64,000 nt of DNA from Orychophragmus violaceus (taxonomy: Eukaryota; Streptophyta; Magnoliopsida; Brassicales; Brassicaceae): assembly GCA_030180135.1 (NCBI GenBank), contig CM058238.1:1002461-1066460 (forward strand). The letters run 5' to 3'. Below the pieces are notes generated by a model. That model was given only the letters and a program-made list of their open reading frames with translations, was not told where the DNA came from and did not search any database. The stretch's first letter is position 1. Every line of letters begins with the position of its first letter. Shown here piece after piece: positions 24,201-35,282 of this stretch. A program made the translations under genes and the position numbers.

Positions 24201-25591
24201 ATATGTACTTTCAACTTACAATCAATTAGTGACAAATGAAATGATCTATATTTTTATATATTATATGATCTCTTCCAACTATGGATATGAGACTTATGTC
24301 CCTAATACATACGGTTTAAAGAAGCAAGAGCTCCTCGTCAAGCAAACTCACTTCGAGTACTTTAATTTTATTGCATGTCTAATTTTATAGACATTAACAG
24401 GAAACGTGAGTAACTGTAAGTCTTATAGTTTTGATATCTAGGCCAAGGTCATCGTAAAATTTGTTCGAAATTAGAGGTTCACTAACAGACCAGCATAATT
24501 TTAATTACTGTTATGTCATATCACTTAAATCGGATAAAATAACGTGTTAATCAGTTAAGTAAGATATCACTGACATATTGTCATGATCAGCAGGCGCCCA
24601 ATCTTTCTGAAAAACCGTGTTTGGCCCTACGCATATCTAAAATTTTTAGTATACAAAAAGATTTTCCCCTAAAATTTTTGAAAATCGTGTTTTGGCTCTA
24701 ATCGACCGCTTCTCTCGCCTACCCTCTGGTCCGGGCCTAGCGGAGGGAAAGGTTATCTTAAAGAATATGCTTAAAGAATTATGGACAGAATTACAAATAA
24801 TTAATAAGACATTTCTATAATTATATAAAATCTATAAGGAAAAAAATAAAAGCATTGGGGGCATAAAATCCCCACCTAATGAACGTGGTGGCTCCGCCAG
24901 TGGTCATGATATGTTTATATATAAAACCTGCATTAAACCATCAGTAGAGGGTTGTGATAGTAATTTACCATTAAAAACTTGAGATTATTTTGCAATGTAA
25001 GAGGTTTGAGGTTATTTTGAAAAGAGGTTTGAGGTTATTTTGCAAATTAAGTTTGAAGTTATTTTGCAAATTAAGAGGTTTGAAGTTGGGATAATAACAT
25101 AGTTAGTAGCCCGTTAACGAAGACTAGTCTATAGAAAACATCGTCAAAATCATTTTTTAAAGTATTTTATTTATTTATGGAGTATATATCTGCTTATGTA
25201 ATAATTTGTTTTCTAAAAGTTTTGGTATATTAACTTTGTAATATCGATATATATGTTTTTTTGACAACTTGTAATATCGATATAAAATCAATAAAATGTT
25301 TAGTCTGAAAAAAAAAATATTCTCTAAATTTTTATTGGATCTCCGACTGGAATAGGGATTCTATAAAGTAAATCCATAATTTTCTTCATTCAGATCCACT
25401 TTTTTTTTTTTTTTCAATTTTGGTTTTGTTTATTATTCATCTCATCTATGGATTTTTAGTTGCACCCTTTCAATTGAAAGTCTAGAGAAGCTACATGCAA
25501 TGAACACTAAACACGTTTGGATGATCTATGTTTCTGTGTTTCAGATATTTCAATTAAAATTCCGAGGATATAATCAGATTATTCAGCAGAG
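21251..25591. other. 4.3-kb gene-poor region
   Basis: No intact gene found. Contents: two similar segments (about 21655-21725 and 22455-22520), GC-richer transposon-like ends near 22735-22780 and 23000-23050, a reversed tRNA-iMet primer-binding-like ACTCTGATACCA at about 24180-24191, suggesting a copia remnant on the minus strand, and a minisatellite at 24978-25090. From memory A. thaliana has MATH-domain genes, MIR822 and the PLUTO transporter here; none was recognised. Confidence 0.5.
24978..25090. repeat. short tandem minisatellite
   Basis: About four imperfect units around AGGTTTGAGGTTATTTTGCA, some followed by AATTAAG. No coding meaning seen. Confidence 0.7.
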
Positions 25592-28500
25592 ATGGACAAG
25601 GAGACAGAAACTAGGGGTTTTCTATCAAACGAACAAGATGAGCCATTATTACCACGTTCCATGGTGACCTCTCTCTATCTCGGCTATTTTCTTGCTCGAT
25701 GGGGTGCCAGGTCTGATCAAAATCATCTGTAGATTAATATAAAAACATTATTTTACGTAAGATTAATTTCTTTAACTTATATATATATGTGAAATTGAAT
25801 TTGCAGAACTTGGGAATTCTCTGTTGCTCTGTATATGATATACCTCTGGCCAAACTCTCTGTTTCTCACTGCCATGTACGGTGCTGTGGAATCCGGTTCC
25901 ACCGCTATTTTGGGTCCCATTGTAGGCAAAATGATCGATGGAATGAGCTACGTTAAAGTTCTTAGACTCTGGCTTGTAACTCAAAACCTCTCCTTCATTG
26001 TTGCTGGTGGTGCAGTCGTGGCTTTGCTGCTAGTTCCTGATCTTAAGTCTCAGAATTTTATGGTTTTCGCAACGTTGGTTGTGTTGACAAATATTTCTGG
26101 CGCCCTTGGAGTACTCTCGACTCTTGCAGGAACCATTTTGATCGAACGAGACTGGTAAGTAGGCCTTAATTGTCTAGTGTTCGGATCCCTTTTGAATGTT
26201 TAGGCTTTTATTGTTACCAGCTATCATTTTGTGGCATTCCCGAGTCATCTATATTTACAGAACGAGTCTGGGGTGGTACAAATGGTGGTATCAGTCAAAA
26301 CTCATACATAATACAAATTTCACATGCATATACTTACAACGCAAAGCTACACTGGCAGCCTAATGTTCGAACTTGTTCTCTAGTCCGTTTATGGCTTCAT
26401 GCGAGACAAAATAGTATAATGAGTAACCTAATGTTGTCCAATAAATCCAGAACTCTCTACATATGCATTAGTACTTCAATTCATCCCACAACCGAAACAC
26501 AATGCATCAATCATCTCAATATCAATATGCAACAACAATATCATATATATGCACAATGGGAAAGCATATAAATAACCATGCAAAACATGACTCATATCAT
26601 GAATGCATAACACGTCTATATGTTTAGGTTTGGTTTCACTTCATATTGGCTTTGTAATTACAATTTGATATGAGACTTTGTTGTTTTATTACAGGGTTGT
26701 GGTTATGTCGGAAGGTCATTCTCCCGCAGTTTTAACAAGAATGAATTCTGTTATTAGAGGAATAGACTTGAGCTCGAAGCTATTGTCTCCGGTTATAACT
26801 GGTTTGATCATTAGCTTTGTCTCTCTTAGAGCATCAGCGATCACGTTCGCGGCTTGGGCTACTATAACCGTGTGGGTCGAATATTGGCTCTTTATCTCTG
26901 TATATAATGGTGTTCCTGCGATAGTACAAAGCGATGAGAGAAGGAGTTTAAGGTTGTCACCTCAAACGCAACCGGAAGAGGAGTATTATGTTCCTCTTTT
27001 ACAGGGAACAACCGAGGAGAACACACAATCTAGAACTGGAATCTTGAGGATTCTTGAGAGAATCTCTGAGTCTTCTTTTGTTGGTGCATGGAGGAATTAT
27101 CTCAATCAAGAAATTGTGCTCCCTGGAGTTTCTTTAGCTCTGTTGTTCTTCACTGTCCTCAGGTTTAGTTCTGATCTCTATTTAAAGCTCGTCCTTTTCG
27201 TGTTCGTTTTTTTTATAACCAGTGATCCGGTTCAACGGACACCACAAACAAACGCCATGTCATGTCGTTGGGTCGCTTCCTTAGCTGGTTTTCGGGTCAA
27301 CGGGCCATGAGATCCGACTAATCCCGATGCCATAAGGAGCCATGTAGATACCCATAATTGGTGCCTTTCACAATTGTGACTTAGTTTTTAGAGAGGTTCG
27401 GGGGAGGGGGAGTGCTGCTAACTCATTCCCCCCTCTCACCTACCACTAGACCATGCTTGTGTTGACTTTTGTTTTCTCTTTTGTTTCGAATATCTATGGT
27501 TTCCTTTTGAGATAGCTTTGGAACATTGATGACGGCGACATTGGAGTGGAAAGGGATACCTACTTATATCATTGGTATAGGCAGAGGAATCAGCGCCGGT
27601 GTTGGACTAACTGCTACTGTCGTGTACCCTCTCATGCAGTCCCGTCTCTCGCCGCTCAGAACCGGACTCTGGTCCTTCTGGACTCAGGTATATTAGACTA
27701 ATTAATCAAAATTTGACATAATGGAAAGTTAGATAAATGCAATGCTATTCGTTTAGTATGATAATCCTTGAATAAAAACAAAACACTATTATGTTTATTG
27801 AGATATCTATTCATTTATCAAAACAAGGGAGAGAGAAATAAAACTATGTGTTATTATTAAAGCTTCCATAAATCACTAGCCTAACACCATCTCCAACCAC
27901 ACTTTATTTTCCATTCCAAACTCCATTTTAAAGTAAATCTTTACCTGCATTTTCAACTCCAAAATAAAATAAAAATAGAATCACTCCAAATATATGAAAT
28001 AATACTCTATTTTTTAAAATCATCACTCTATTTTATACTCCAAAATAGAATATGATTGGAATATAACTTAACTTTATTTTGGAATAACTCTATTTTAGAG
28101 TAAAAAATGGAGTAATACATTGGAAATGCCCTAAGTAGATAATAACATGGGGAAAAAAACAGACAAACAAACTTAAAAAATACCTAATCCTGACTCAAAA
28201 ATATAAAATAAAACTAATACATATTGTCCTAAAGATGTTGTTGCGTTCTTGTTTCTCTAGTGGACTTGTCTTTTGGTCTGTGTTGGATCGATTTGGGTTC
28301 AAAAAGAGAAAACAGCATCATACATGCTCATGGCTGGAGTTGCTGCTTCTAGGCTTGGCTTGTGGATGTTCGATCTAGCTGTAATCCAACAAATGCAGGT
28401 GCTAATCTAAAGCCAAAATGTGTTTGTTCTGTGTAAAATTTACTTTAAAGTTTTGGTTGAGTGTGTGACATTGAATTACAGGATCTTGTACCGGAATCGG

Positions 28501-28821
28501 ATCGTTGTGTGGTTGGAGGTGTACAGAACTCGTTACAAGCGGCTCTTGACTTGATGGCTAATCTTTTAGGTATCATTGTATCCAATCCTAAGGTAAATTA
28601 ACCACACTAACATCTACAGAATGTTTTTCATCTTTCATAATGTTTATTTATGTTATAGTTTTTGTTTTGGATGTGATCAGGATTTCTGGATATTGACGTT
28701 GATCTCATTTGCTACGGTCTCGCTAGCCGGAATTCTATATACAGTTCATCTCTACCGTGTCCGAAAACATCTGTTTCACTTGGAGAAGATTCCATTGTTG
28801 AAAAACTGTTTTGATTCGTAA
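25592..28821 (+). CDS. FPN2: ferroportin-type vacuolar metal exporter FPN2/IREG2
   Basis: Seven exons: 25592-25710, 25807-26154, 26695-27162, 27516-27687, 28261-28398, 28482-28592, 28681-28821, giving 498 residues. SLC40/ferroportin family, a multi-spanning major-facilitator protein. From memory, Arabidopsis FPN2/IREG2 sits in the tonoplast of root cells and moves Ni, Co and Fe into the vacuole during iron deficiency. Conserved stretches include LARWGARTWEFSVALYMIYL, GPIVGKMIDG, VVVMSEGHSPAVLTRMN and ASRLGLWMFDLAVIQQMQ. A hydrophilic loop coded by exon 3 (about residues 235-275) is acidic. The C-terminus ends IPLLKNCFDS, about ten residues shorter than I recall for A. thaliana. Intron 4 holds a MITE. 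All introns are GT-AG. Confidence 0.92.
27882..28132. mobile_element. MITE in FPN2 intron 4
   Basis: An AT-rich block beginning TAACACCATCTCCAACC and ending with the imperfect inverse CATTGGAAATGCCCTA, full of TCCAAAATAGA-type inverted motifs. This is a familiar non-autonomous DNA element in Brassicaceae introns, but the superfamily is not certain and no clean target duplication was seen. Confidence 0.65.
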
Positions 28822-29610
28822 TCATTCAACTTAGTTACTACTTTCTTCTCATGAATATATGTAAATATGTAACGTTTAAAGAATGTGCAATCATTTTAAA
28901 TTTCAAATAAACATCTTCTCACTCCACAAGTGAACCAAATCCTTAGCCAAAAATATGCTGAAACTCTTTATAATCGATAATTTACAATAATATAATACAA
29001 AAATTATTATTGTTACCAAATCCTTAGCCTAAAATATTATTGTTACGAAAGATGTGGTGGTCTAGTGGTAATACAAAGGAGTTAATTCTATTGTGTCCCG
29101 GTTTTAAACTTCTTTTGGTACGAAGGGGTAATCTTTAAATCAAATTATCTAAAGATTGATTCGGGTTCTTGGGAGATTATGAATCCAAGGTTTGGAACTT
29201 CGAGAGTATTCAAAAATATATATATTATTGTCTAAAAATTATATGGCTTGACCTTCGTCCACCTTTGGTGTCCTCTCAACGTATAGAATCTTCTGACCTA
29301 CTAGCCAAAAAAATTTTTTTAAGAAAATATTAAACCTTAAGACAGTTAATTATAAGCAAACTTAACATTGATTAAGCATATTTTGTAGAATATTATTTGG
29401 TATTTTAATTTAGCTATCTTTATCCTTTTGTTTTGTCTGGTGTCAAAATTTAAAAGCTTCCAACTCACCATTGCGATATTAAAGGTTTTCTTATCATTAA
29501 ATCTTGAACTGAGTTCTATATATTGGATCGACAACTCCCTTGTCAGATTTATGGACTTTGAGACTATATAATAAAGTTTACGAAAATAAAACCAATACAG
29601 TTATATATCG
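28822..29610. other. intergenic region with a SINE-like sequence
   Basis: 3' flank of FPN2. At about 29050-29190, GGTGGTCTAGTGGTAATAC fits a tRNA A box and is followed 30 bp later by a weak B box (GGTTTTAAACTTC), consistent with a decayed tRNA-derived SINE on the plus strand. Confidence 0.45.
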
Positions 29611-29871
29611 TTAATTAGTTTTACCTATTAACCTTCCGTTCATGTGTTCAACGGCTTGTTCAGCGCTATCGGTGGTTTCAAACGCAATGAAAGCAAATCC
29701 TCGAGACTCTCCTCTGAAATCTTTTGCTAGAACCGATCTTATAATCTTTCCGAAACCCGAGAACATATGAATCAACATTTCCTCAGAGACTTGTGGATCA
29801 AGATTTTCTAAATACAAACTCGTGAACTGGCTTGGACTAGAAGAAGATCCCTGACGATCATTGTTGCTCAT
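29611..29871 (-). CDS. small RRM (RNA-recognition motif) protein, possibly incomplete
   Basis: An 86-codon ORF on the minus strand coding for most of one RRM: RNP2 LYLENL at 19-24 and RNP1 RGFAFIAF at 57-64, with a serine-rich N-terminus. The reading frame stops just after GRLIGKT, where the fourth beta-strand of the fold should begin, so the ORF alone gives a truncated domain. The end of the ORF contains AG|GTAAAAC, a fair splice donor, so a further exon may complete it, though I could not find one with confidence. The position next to FPN2 matches the recalled small poly(A)-binding-like gene At5g03580. RNA target unknown. Confidence 0.72.
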   Translation of the reverse strand: MSNNDRQGSSSSPSQFTSLYLENLDPQVSEEMLIHMFSGFGKIIRSVLAKDFRGESRGFAFIAFETTDSAEQAVEHMNGRLIGKTN

Positions 29872-31440
29872 CTTTAGCTCTGGTCCACACCTTCATAATT
29901 TAGATTAATATTGGATTAAACTTAACCGAAACCGAATTACATTTCGGTTTAAATTTGATGCTTCTCCATCAAACCGGAAGTCTTTTATCTTGTTTTTTTT
30001 AATAAGCAAAAGATGAAGAAAAATGTAGTGTTTGGACCTGTGGCGGAGGAGACAAGGCGGAAGACTACTAAATATAGTTGTCAATACAATCGCCGCCGTC
30101 ACAAGCAGTGATGACGTCATTTCCCGTCAATAATGTGTCTCTGTTTTTCACTCTTCTCTCAAAAGAAGAGAACCAAATCAATGACGGGCTGATGCTTTAG
30201 CTAAACCCTATCTATTATACATTTTTATTTATGTCCGTTAATGTATTTAATTAATATGTTCATATTTAATGCTTTTACTGAATTAGAAACTGTGTTTAGT
30301 TTTTGCTAAGCAATAGGTCCAGATTTTAATTAATATGCTTTCTAGTTCTATTCTATAAGAGTTATGTGTCTTTATGTGGACAGGAAAATAGGCGGATACA
30401 GATTCCTTTCCAATGTGCTCATGTCTGGTTGTAGCAAAGAAAGTATATATAGGAATAAATTTTAACCTATTAAACAGTATACTGAATGAGAATATTTCCA
30501 ATAAAATCCAACTTAAGTTTTTCAAGTAACTTAAGAAGTTTTAAATTTTCAGACTGGGACTATTAATTTTGTACTTATCCACGGTAGGTGAGTAAGTAGT
30601 TCAGACCTCTACTTTTTTTTATTACATGGGTGAAAAAAGTCTATTACATTAAATTTAGTCAAACAAATATGGTTATGTATTATCTTTTAGGTTAATAAAT
30701 TTGTTCTCATTTAAGGAAAGAATGTTGAAATGAAAACAAATATAAAAAGAAGAATAAAAATCACTAATTTATGGTACCAACTAGATTTTCATATTTAAAA
30801 TTAATTCCGCTAAATTAACTCTATATATAGGCATTATTATTATTTTTGTAGGCATTAGTATTAACCAATGTTCGAAAACTCGCTAGGCGCTAGTCGGGCG
30901 GTTGGGTTGGGCCTAGCGCCTAGTAAGAAAATCGGAGATTAAGCGGGGCGGAATTTTAGAACATATATCAAGTTTCGTGTATATAAATTATATTTGTGAA
31001 TAATAGACATATGAAGACAGCTAGCCTAGCGGTTTAGGGAGTTAGTTGTTGCCCAATAGGCCCGAGTTCGAAGCTCTCTAGACGTATTTTTGTTAGATTT
31101 TTCAGAATTCACTTTAATGAAGGGCAGAATCGTAAATTTACAGTCGTCATCTTCCTCTTCCTGCAACCCTAAAACGAGAAAAACAGATTGGCCGCCATTT
31201 TTTAACTGGTTTTCTTCGTTTTTTCACTTTTATTCTTTTATTTTGGGTTGTTTTCAATCAGAATCGATAGATCTAAGCATATAGATTAGATTTCTTAAGA
31301 AAAAACAAGCCAAATCAAAAAAAAAAATTGAAGCTAGCGATTTTTTCACCGAGTAGCTCATAATCGTGGCGGCTCCCGGCCGTCGAACGCTTCGCCGGCG
31401 ACTACGCCGCGGAGACCGCGTTTTCGAACAGGGGTATTAA
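29872..31440. other. intergenic region with transposon ends and a SINE
   Basis: Promoter side of the RRM gene, then mostly AT-rich DNA. About 30868-30945 has GC-rich repeats (GGCGCTAGTCGGGCGG and GCCTAGCGCCTAG) typical of decayed DNA transposons in this family. About 31011-31090 is a SINE head, annotated separately. About 31355-31435 is an unexpectedly GC-rich patch just before the large insertion. Confidence 0.45.
31011..31090 (+). mobile_element. tRNA-derived SINE head
   Basis: TAGCCTAGCGG fits the A box exactly and GAGTTCGAAGCTC the B box, spaced as in a tRNA. It is not a functional tRNA because stems cannot be closed. The 3' limit is uncertain. Confidence 0.6.
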
Positions 31441-31978
31441 CACACTCGAATATCTTTTTTTTTTTTTTTTTTTTGGACAAAACCTTACTTTTCATTAATT
31501 TAAACTTGAAGATACATTGGTAGATAAGAGATATCAGATCTCTTTGAAAGACAATACAGATTGAAAGCTTTAAAAGATAAGGATGAATAATCATCAAGCT
31601 TTTGCGACAGCGAATCCAAGAAGCTACCCTGATGCGTCGGCAAAAAGTTCACGACTGAGCCGGAATGTAACATAGTCACTTTAAATTGTGACGTTGAAAG
31701 ATTTCCTTTACCTCCGAGTCTCGTCGAGACAAGCTCGGTTGAAGGAACAAAGTGTTTTCTCAGTTTTGAGACCGAAGAAAATTCTCCTCTGCTAGAGAGG
31801 GAAGATGGTGGTAGAATTCTCTCCCCACAAGGGAAGGATGATAAAAACGATCTCTCCCGATGGGAGGAAAATGACCCGAATAATTTCTCTGTAAAAGAGA
31901 GTATTTGAATCGATCTCTCCGTAAAAACGGAGGAAAGTATAGAAGAGTACGAGCCTAAGCTAGATGTATAGATTAAAG

Positions 31979-32614
31979 TGTTGGAATTGTGTCCAGTAAT
32001 CTCGGTACTGTCTCTAGAAAGTAAGAGTATGTCAATGATCAGACATAAGTCATATAATACTGGGGGTCATGATGGCTTGCTAGAGTCCGCTCATGATCTA
32101 TAAGTCTTGGACTTATTGCCTTTATTATATGATCCCATATGGGTCACACGCCTAAGCTAACATGAATGATATAGGAACGGCTTAGCAGAAGTACGGTAAA
32201 AGTGCTAGGCATTTACTGTACTTAGAGAGAATAAAAGGGTTTGGCCACGGTGTGTCGATCGATACACAAGGTGTGTCGATCGACACAGTGCAGAGGAAAC
32301 CGGACGAGTTTTATAAATAAAACTCGAGTCTGTTTTTCTTCTACAACCACAACCCTAACGAGCCGCCTCTCTCTCTCTCTGTCGCCTCCCTCCTCGTGGT
32401 CTAGCAGCCAGCTTCCTCTGCGTGCGTGTGTGAACCTTTGGAGGATCCATCCCTTGGTGGCTCTCTGATCTCTGACCTGTTCTCCCTTTCCGCTGCACAA
32501 AACAGGTAAAAGGTGAGATCAATGTTGTTTCTAATCAAGAGAACCTAGATCCGCATGTTTAGGAACTGATCAATATGAGAATTGAATCTGGATTAACCCC
32601 TAAACATTCCTTCA
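31979..32614 (+). repeat. 5' LTR of copia element
   Basis: 636 bp, TG...CA ends. It holds two neighbouring palindromic motifs (GTGTCGATCGATACAC and TGTGTCGATCGACACA at about 32261-32290), a TATA-like TTTATAAATAAA inside an inverted repeat near 32308-32327, and a CT-rich tract. By eye it differs from the 3' LTR at three positions and by one CT unit. Confidence 0.93.
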
Positions 32615-32615
32615 G

Positions 32616-32627
32616 TGGTATCAGAGC
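32616..32627 (+). other. primer-binding site of copia element
   Basis: TGGTATCAGAGC, complementary to the 3' end of initiator methionine tRNA, one base after the 5' LTR. Confidence 0.92.
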
Positions 32628-32805
32628 TGTTGGTTCTGGTTTTTCTTGTTTAGATTCAAGTTTAGGATTGTTTTTCTTGTTTAAAAGTGTTTTGAATCAA
32701 CTACTGATAAGAGAAATCACTTAAGCAACAAGGAATTGAAACCTAAACACACTTAAAATCGCAGAAACCAAGCTATATTGATTTGGTAGAATGCGATTTT
32801 CAAAA

Positions 32806-33125
32806 GTCAGTATCGACTGCGATCGCATGGATCGATCGATACGATCGCATGGATCGGTCGATACAGTCTATCGGTTAACCCTGTTAACGCGTGAAAGCAT
32901 CGATCGATGCAGGATCGATGCATGTTCTATGTTGGTGCAATGACCGACACGGTTGGTGCATCGATCGACACGGTTAGGGTTTTTTGCTCGGTTCCGTGCA
33001 TGCGTGAGAGCATCGATCGATACAGGATCGATGCACGATCGATGCAGGATCGATGCTAAGAGCATCGACCGATGCGGTTGATGGATCGATCGACACGGTT
33101 GGTTCATCGATCGACATGGTTGGTT
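32806..33125. repeat. cluster of ATCGATCGA-type palindromes in the copia leader
   Basis: More than ten variants of ATCGATCGATGC, ATCGATCGACACGG and GGATCGATGC within 320 bp, several being perfect palindromes (GCATCGATCGATGC). The same core occurs twice in each LTR. Confidence 0.85.
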
Positions 33126-34262
33126 TAAGGCTCGGTTTAATATTTTGATTAAAATTAATTCGTCCTGGTTTAATAAACAGATTTAATAATTTTATTAAGT
33201 CTGGTTAAACCGGGACAAGAGATCCAATGTCGAAAGAAATATTGGATTTTGTGCCTAAACCAGGATTTTCTAATTTGATTTGGTTGGACCAAATAAATTG
33301 AGAAAATCCGGTTTAGTAAATAACCGGTTGACAATTGTGGTCATCGTAGTAATTAAAATTTGGTTAGACCAATTTTAATGAACCAGACCGGTTATGTCAT
33401 TTAATTGGACAATTGGGTCATGTCTTGGACATGGACAAATTCTTGGGCCTCGGGCCAAGAAGTTAAAACAATTGGGCCAATTATTTGAGTCTTTCTTCAG
33501 ATTAATTTAAAATTTATTTTATAAAGAATATAAATCGATTTTAAATTAAAAGTTTCCGAAATTTTGAAATTAGAAAGTTTCTTAAATAGAAGTTTCTAGA
33601 TTTGCGGGTTTCGGATTTTAAGAAATTTCTAAAGTTAGAAAGTTTCCGGTTTTAGAAAGTTTCCAATTTTAGAAAGTTTCCAAAAATAGTAGGTTTCCAA
33701 AAATGGAAAGTTTCCCGAAATAGTAATCTTCTATTTTGGGAATGAATTTTTAAATAAACCTACGAACCTCAAATAATATCAAGCGTTGGATGTCTTGTCC
33801 ATTCTATGTCAGCTGTCGAAGCTCATTCAATTGTATTCATGGCCTTACAGTGTGAGGGTGTCTGCTTTTGCGTGGATAAGACGGTTTGTGATTCATAAAT
33901 GTCATTGGGAGTCCCAGACATTAATGATTACATGACTGTATAGTCTGGTTTTCTTGACTAGGCCATCGGGAGTCCCGGGCCTTGAGACATCAGAGTGAAT
34001 TGGGCCTCGGGCCCAGATTCACAACCAAGAGTTATATCACGGATATAATTAGCCGACATAGGGCTTACCGATATAAGTTAAGGTTGGGTGACAGCCAGTG
34101 GCCCACTTTAATCTTAGTTATATGTGGATCTTGGAATCATTATATTCTATTGAGGGTAACTTATGTTATTGAATATAATGCGTGATTAATCATATTAAAT
34201 TTAATACGAGATTAATCATATTGAACATATTAACTAAAATCCTTTTATCTTAATTTTCAGTT

Positions 34263-35282
34263 ATGACTAGCACAAACAATCAAAACACTTTCTCGATCCG
34301 GTCTGTCCTTAAGATGGACAAGCTGAACGGATCAAATTTCTTGACTTGGTCGCGGAACCTGAGGCTAGTCCTCAGACAGGAGAGAAAGGACTATGTCCTT
34401 GAGAGAGCTCTCCCCGTGAGGATCGGGTCCAATGCTTCTCATGCAGTATATAATGCTTGGAATAAGCATTATAATGATGCGGTAGATGTGCGTGGTCTGA
34501 TATTGGCAACCATGGACTCAGACTTGCGGAAGCAATATGAGAACATGGAGTCGCCAATAGAGATGATTAGCAGCCTGAAATTGAAATTTCAGGAGCAGAT
34601 AAGAGTGGAGAGATACCAGTTGGTTAAATCTCTCACTAGCTGCAAGCTACCAAATGATCATCCAGTGAGTCCTCATGTCAGTAAAATGATGGGTTACATT
34701 GATAACCTGAGGAAACTGGATTATCCAGTAAGCCAAGAATTGGCAACTGAGATCATTCTGCAGTCACTGCCGTCAAGCTATGATAAGTTCAGAAGGAACT
34801 ATATCAAGAAAGGCTTAACGAAGACGCTGAATGAACTGCATGATATGCTCAAGACAGTTGAGCCAAACGTGAAGAGTACCCTGTACAATCTCATGAACGA
34901 GAAGGGTAGGTTTACTAAACCTAATGCTGACAAGGGTGAAGACAAAGTTGTCCAGATTTTGAATCATGGCAAGCGTGTGTCTTCTGAGCCCGAGTCAGAT
35001 ACCTCTTACGTTGGTAAGTGCTGCTACTGTAAGGAGACAGGGCATTGGAAGAGAAATTGCATTAAATTCATGGAAGATGATGAGGAGTTGAAGTTGATGT
35101 ATGAGACTACTTCCTCAGGTATTCATGTTATTACTTCAAGTTCTACCTTAAAGGTATTGGATACTGGTTGTGGCACTGATATTTGTGATAATATGCAGAG
35201 CCTAAGCAACAGTAGAACTTTGAAGGAAGGGCAAGTGAAACTACATGTCTGGAAGGAGCTTGGGATGCTGCCTCAGCCGTAG
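34263..35282 (+). CDS. copia Gag with zinc knuckle and protease start
   Basis: 339-codon intact ORF. An N-terminal MDKLNGSNFLTWSRNLRLVL motif marks the copia Gag (DUF4219/UBN2 class), followed by the helical capsid-like region, a CCHC zinc knuckle with Cys253, Cys256, His261 and Cys266, and then a short protease-like segment whose active-site triplet Asp-Thr-Gly lies at about 300-302. It stops soon after, so protease is cut short and nothing of integrase or reverse transcriptase is fused. The protein could still form particles that package element RNA if a relative supplies enzymes. Confidence 0.9.
   Translation: MTSTNNQNTFSIRSVLKMDKLNGSNFLTWSRNLRLVLRQERKDYVLERALPVRIGSNASHAVYNAWNKHYNDAVDVRGLILATMDSDLRKQYENMESPIEMISSLKLKFQEQIRVERYQLVKSLTSCKLPNDHPVSPHVSKMMGYIDNLRKLDYPVSQELATEIILQSLPSSYDKFRRNYIKKGLTKTLNELHDMLKTVEPNVKSTLYNLMNEKGRFTKPNADKGEDKVVQILNHGKRVSSEPESDTSYVGKCCYCKETGHWKRNCIKFMEDDEELKLMYETTSSGIHVITSSSTLKVLDTGCGTDICDNMQSLSNSRTLKEGQVKLHVWKELGMLPQP

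Noticed and set aside
21251..25591. MIR822 precursor
   Set aside because: Looked for because of gene order, but no sequence resembling the mature miR822 or a long foldback was seen.
26170..26571. 133-codon ORF between FPN2 exons 2 and 3
   Set aside because: Lies entirely in an intron and resembles no protein.
29050..29190. functional tRNA gene
   Set aside because: The A box fits but the B box is weak and acceptor and anticodon stems cannot be formed; a SINE remnant explains it better.
31011..31090. functional tRNA gene
   Set aside because: A and B boxes fit but no cloverleaf closes and no acceptor stem pairs.
32868..33107. 79-codon ORF with repeated RSI/HRS residues
   Set aside because: A translation of the ATCGATCGA palindrome cluster in the copia leader, not a selected protein.
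32806..33125. CRISPR-like array
   Set aside because: Repeats are irregular, palindromic and without unique spacers, in a plant retrotransposon leader.
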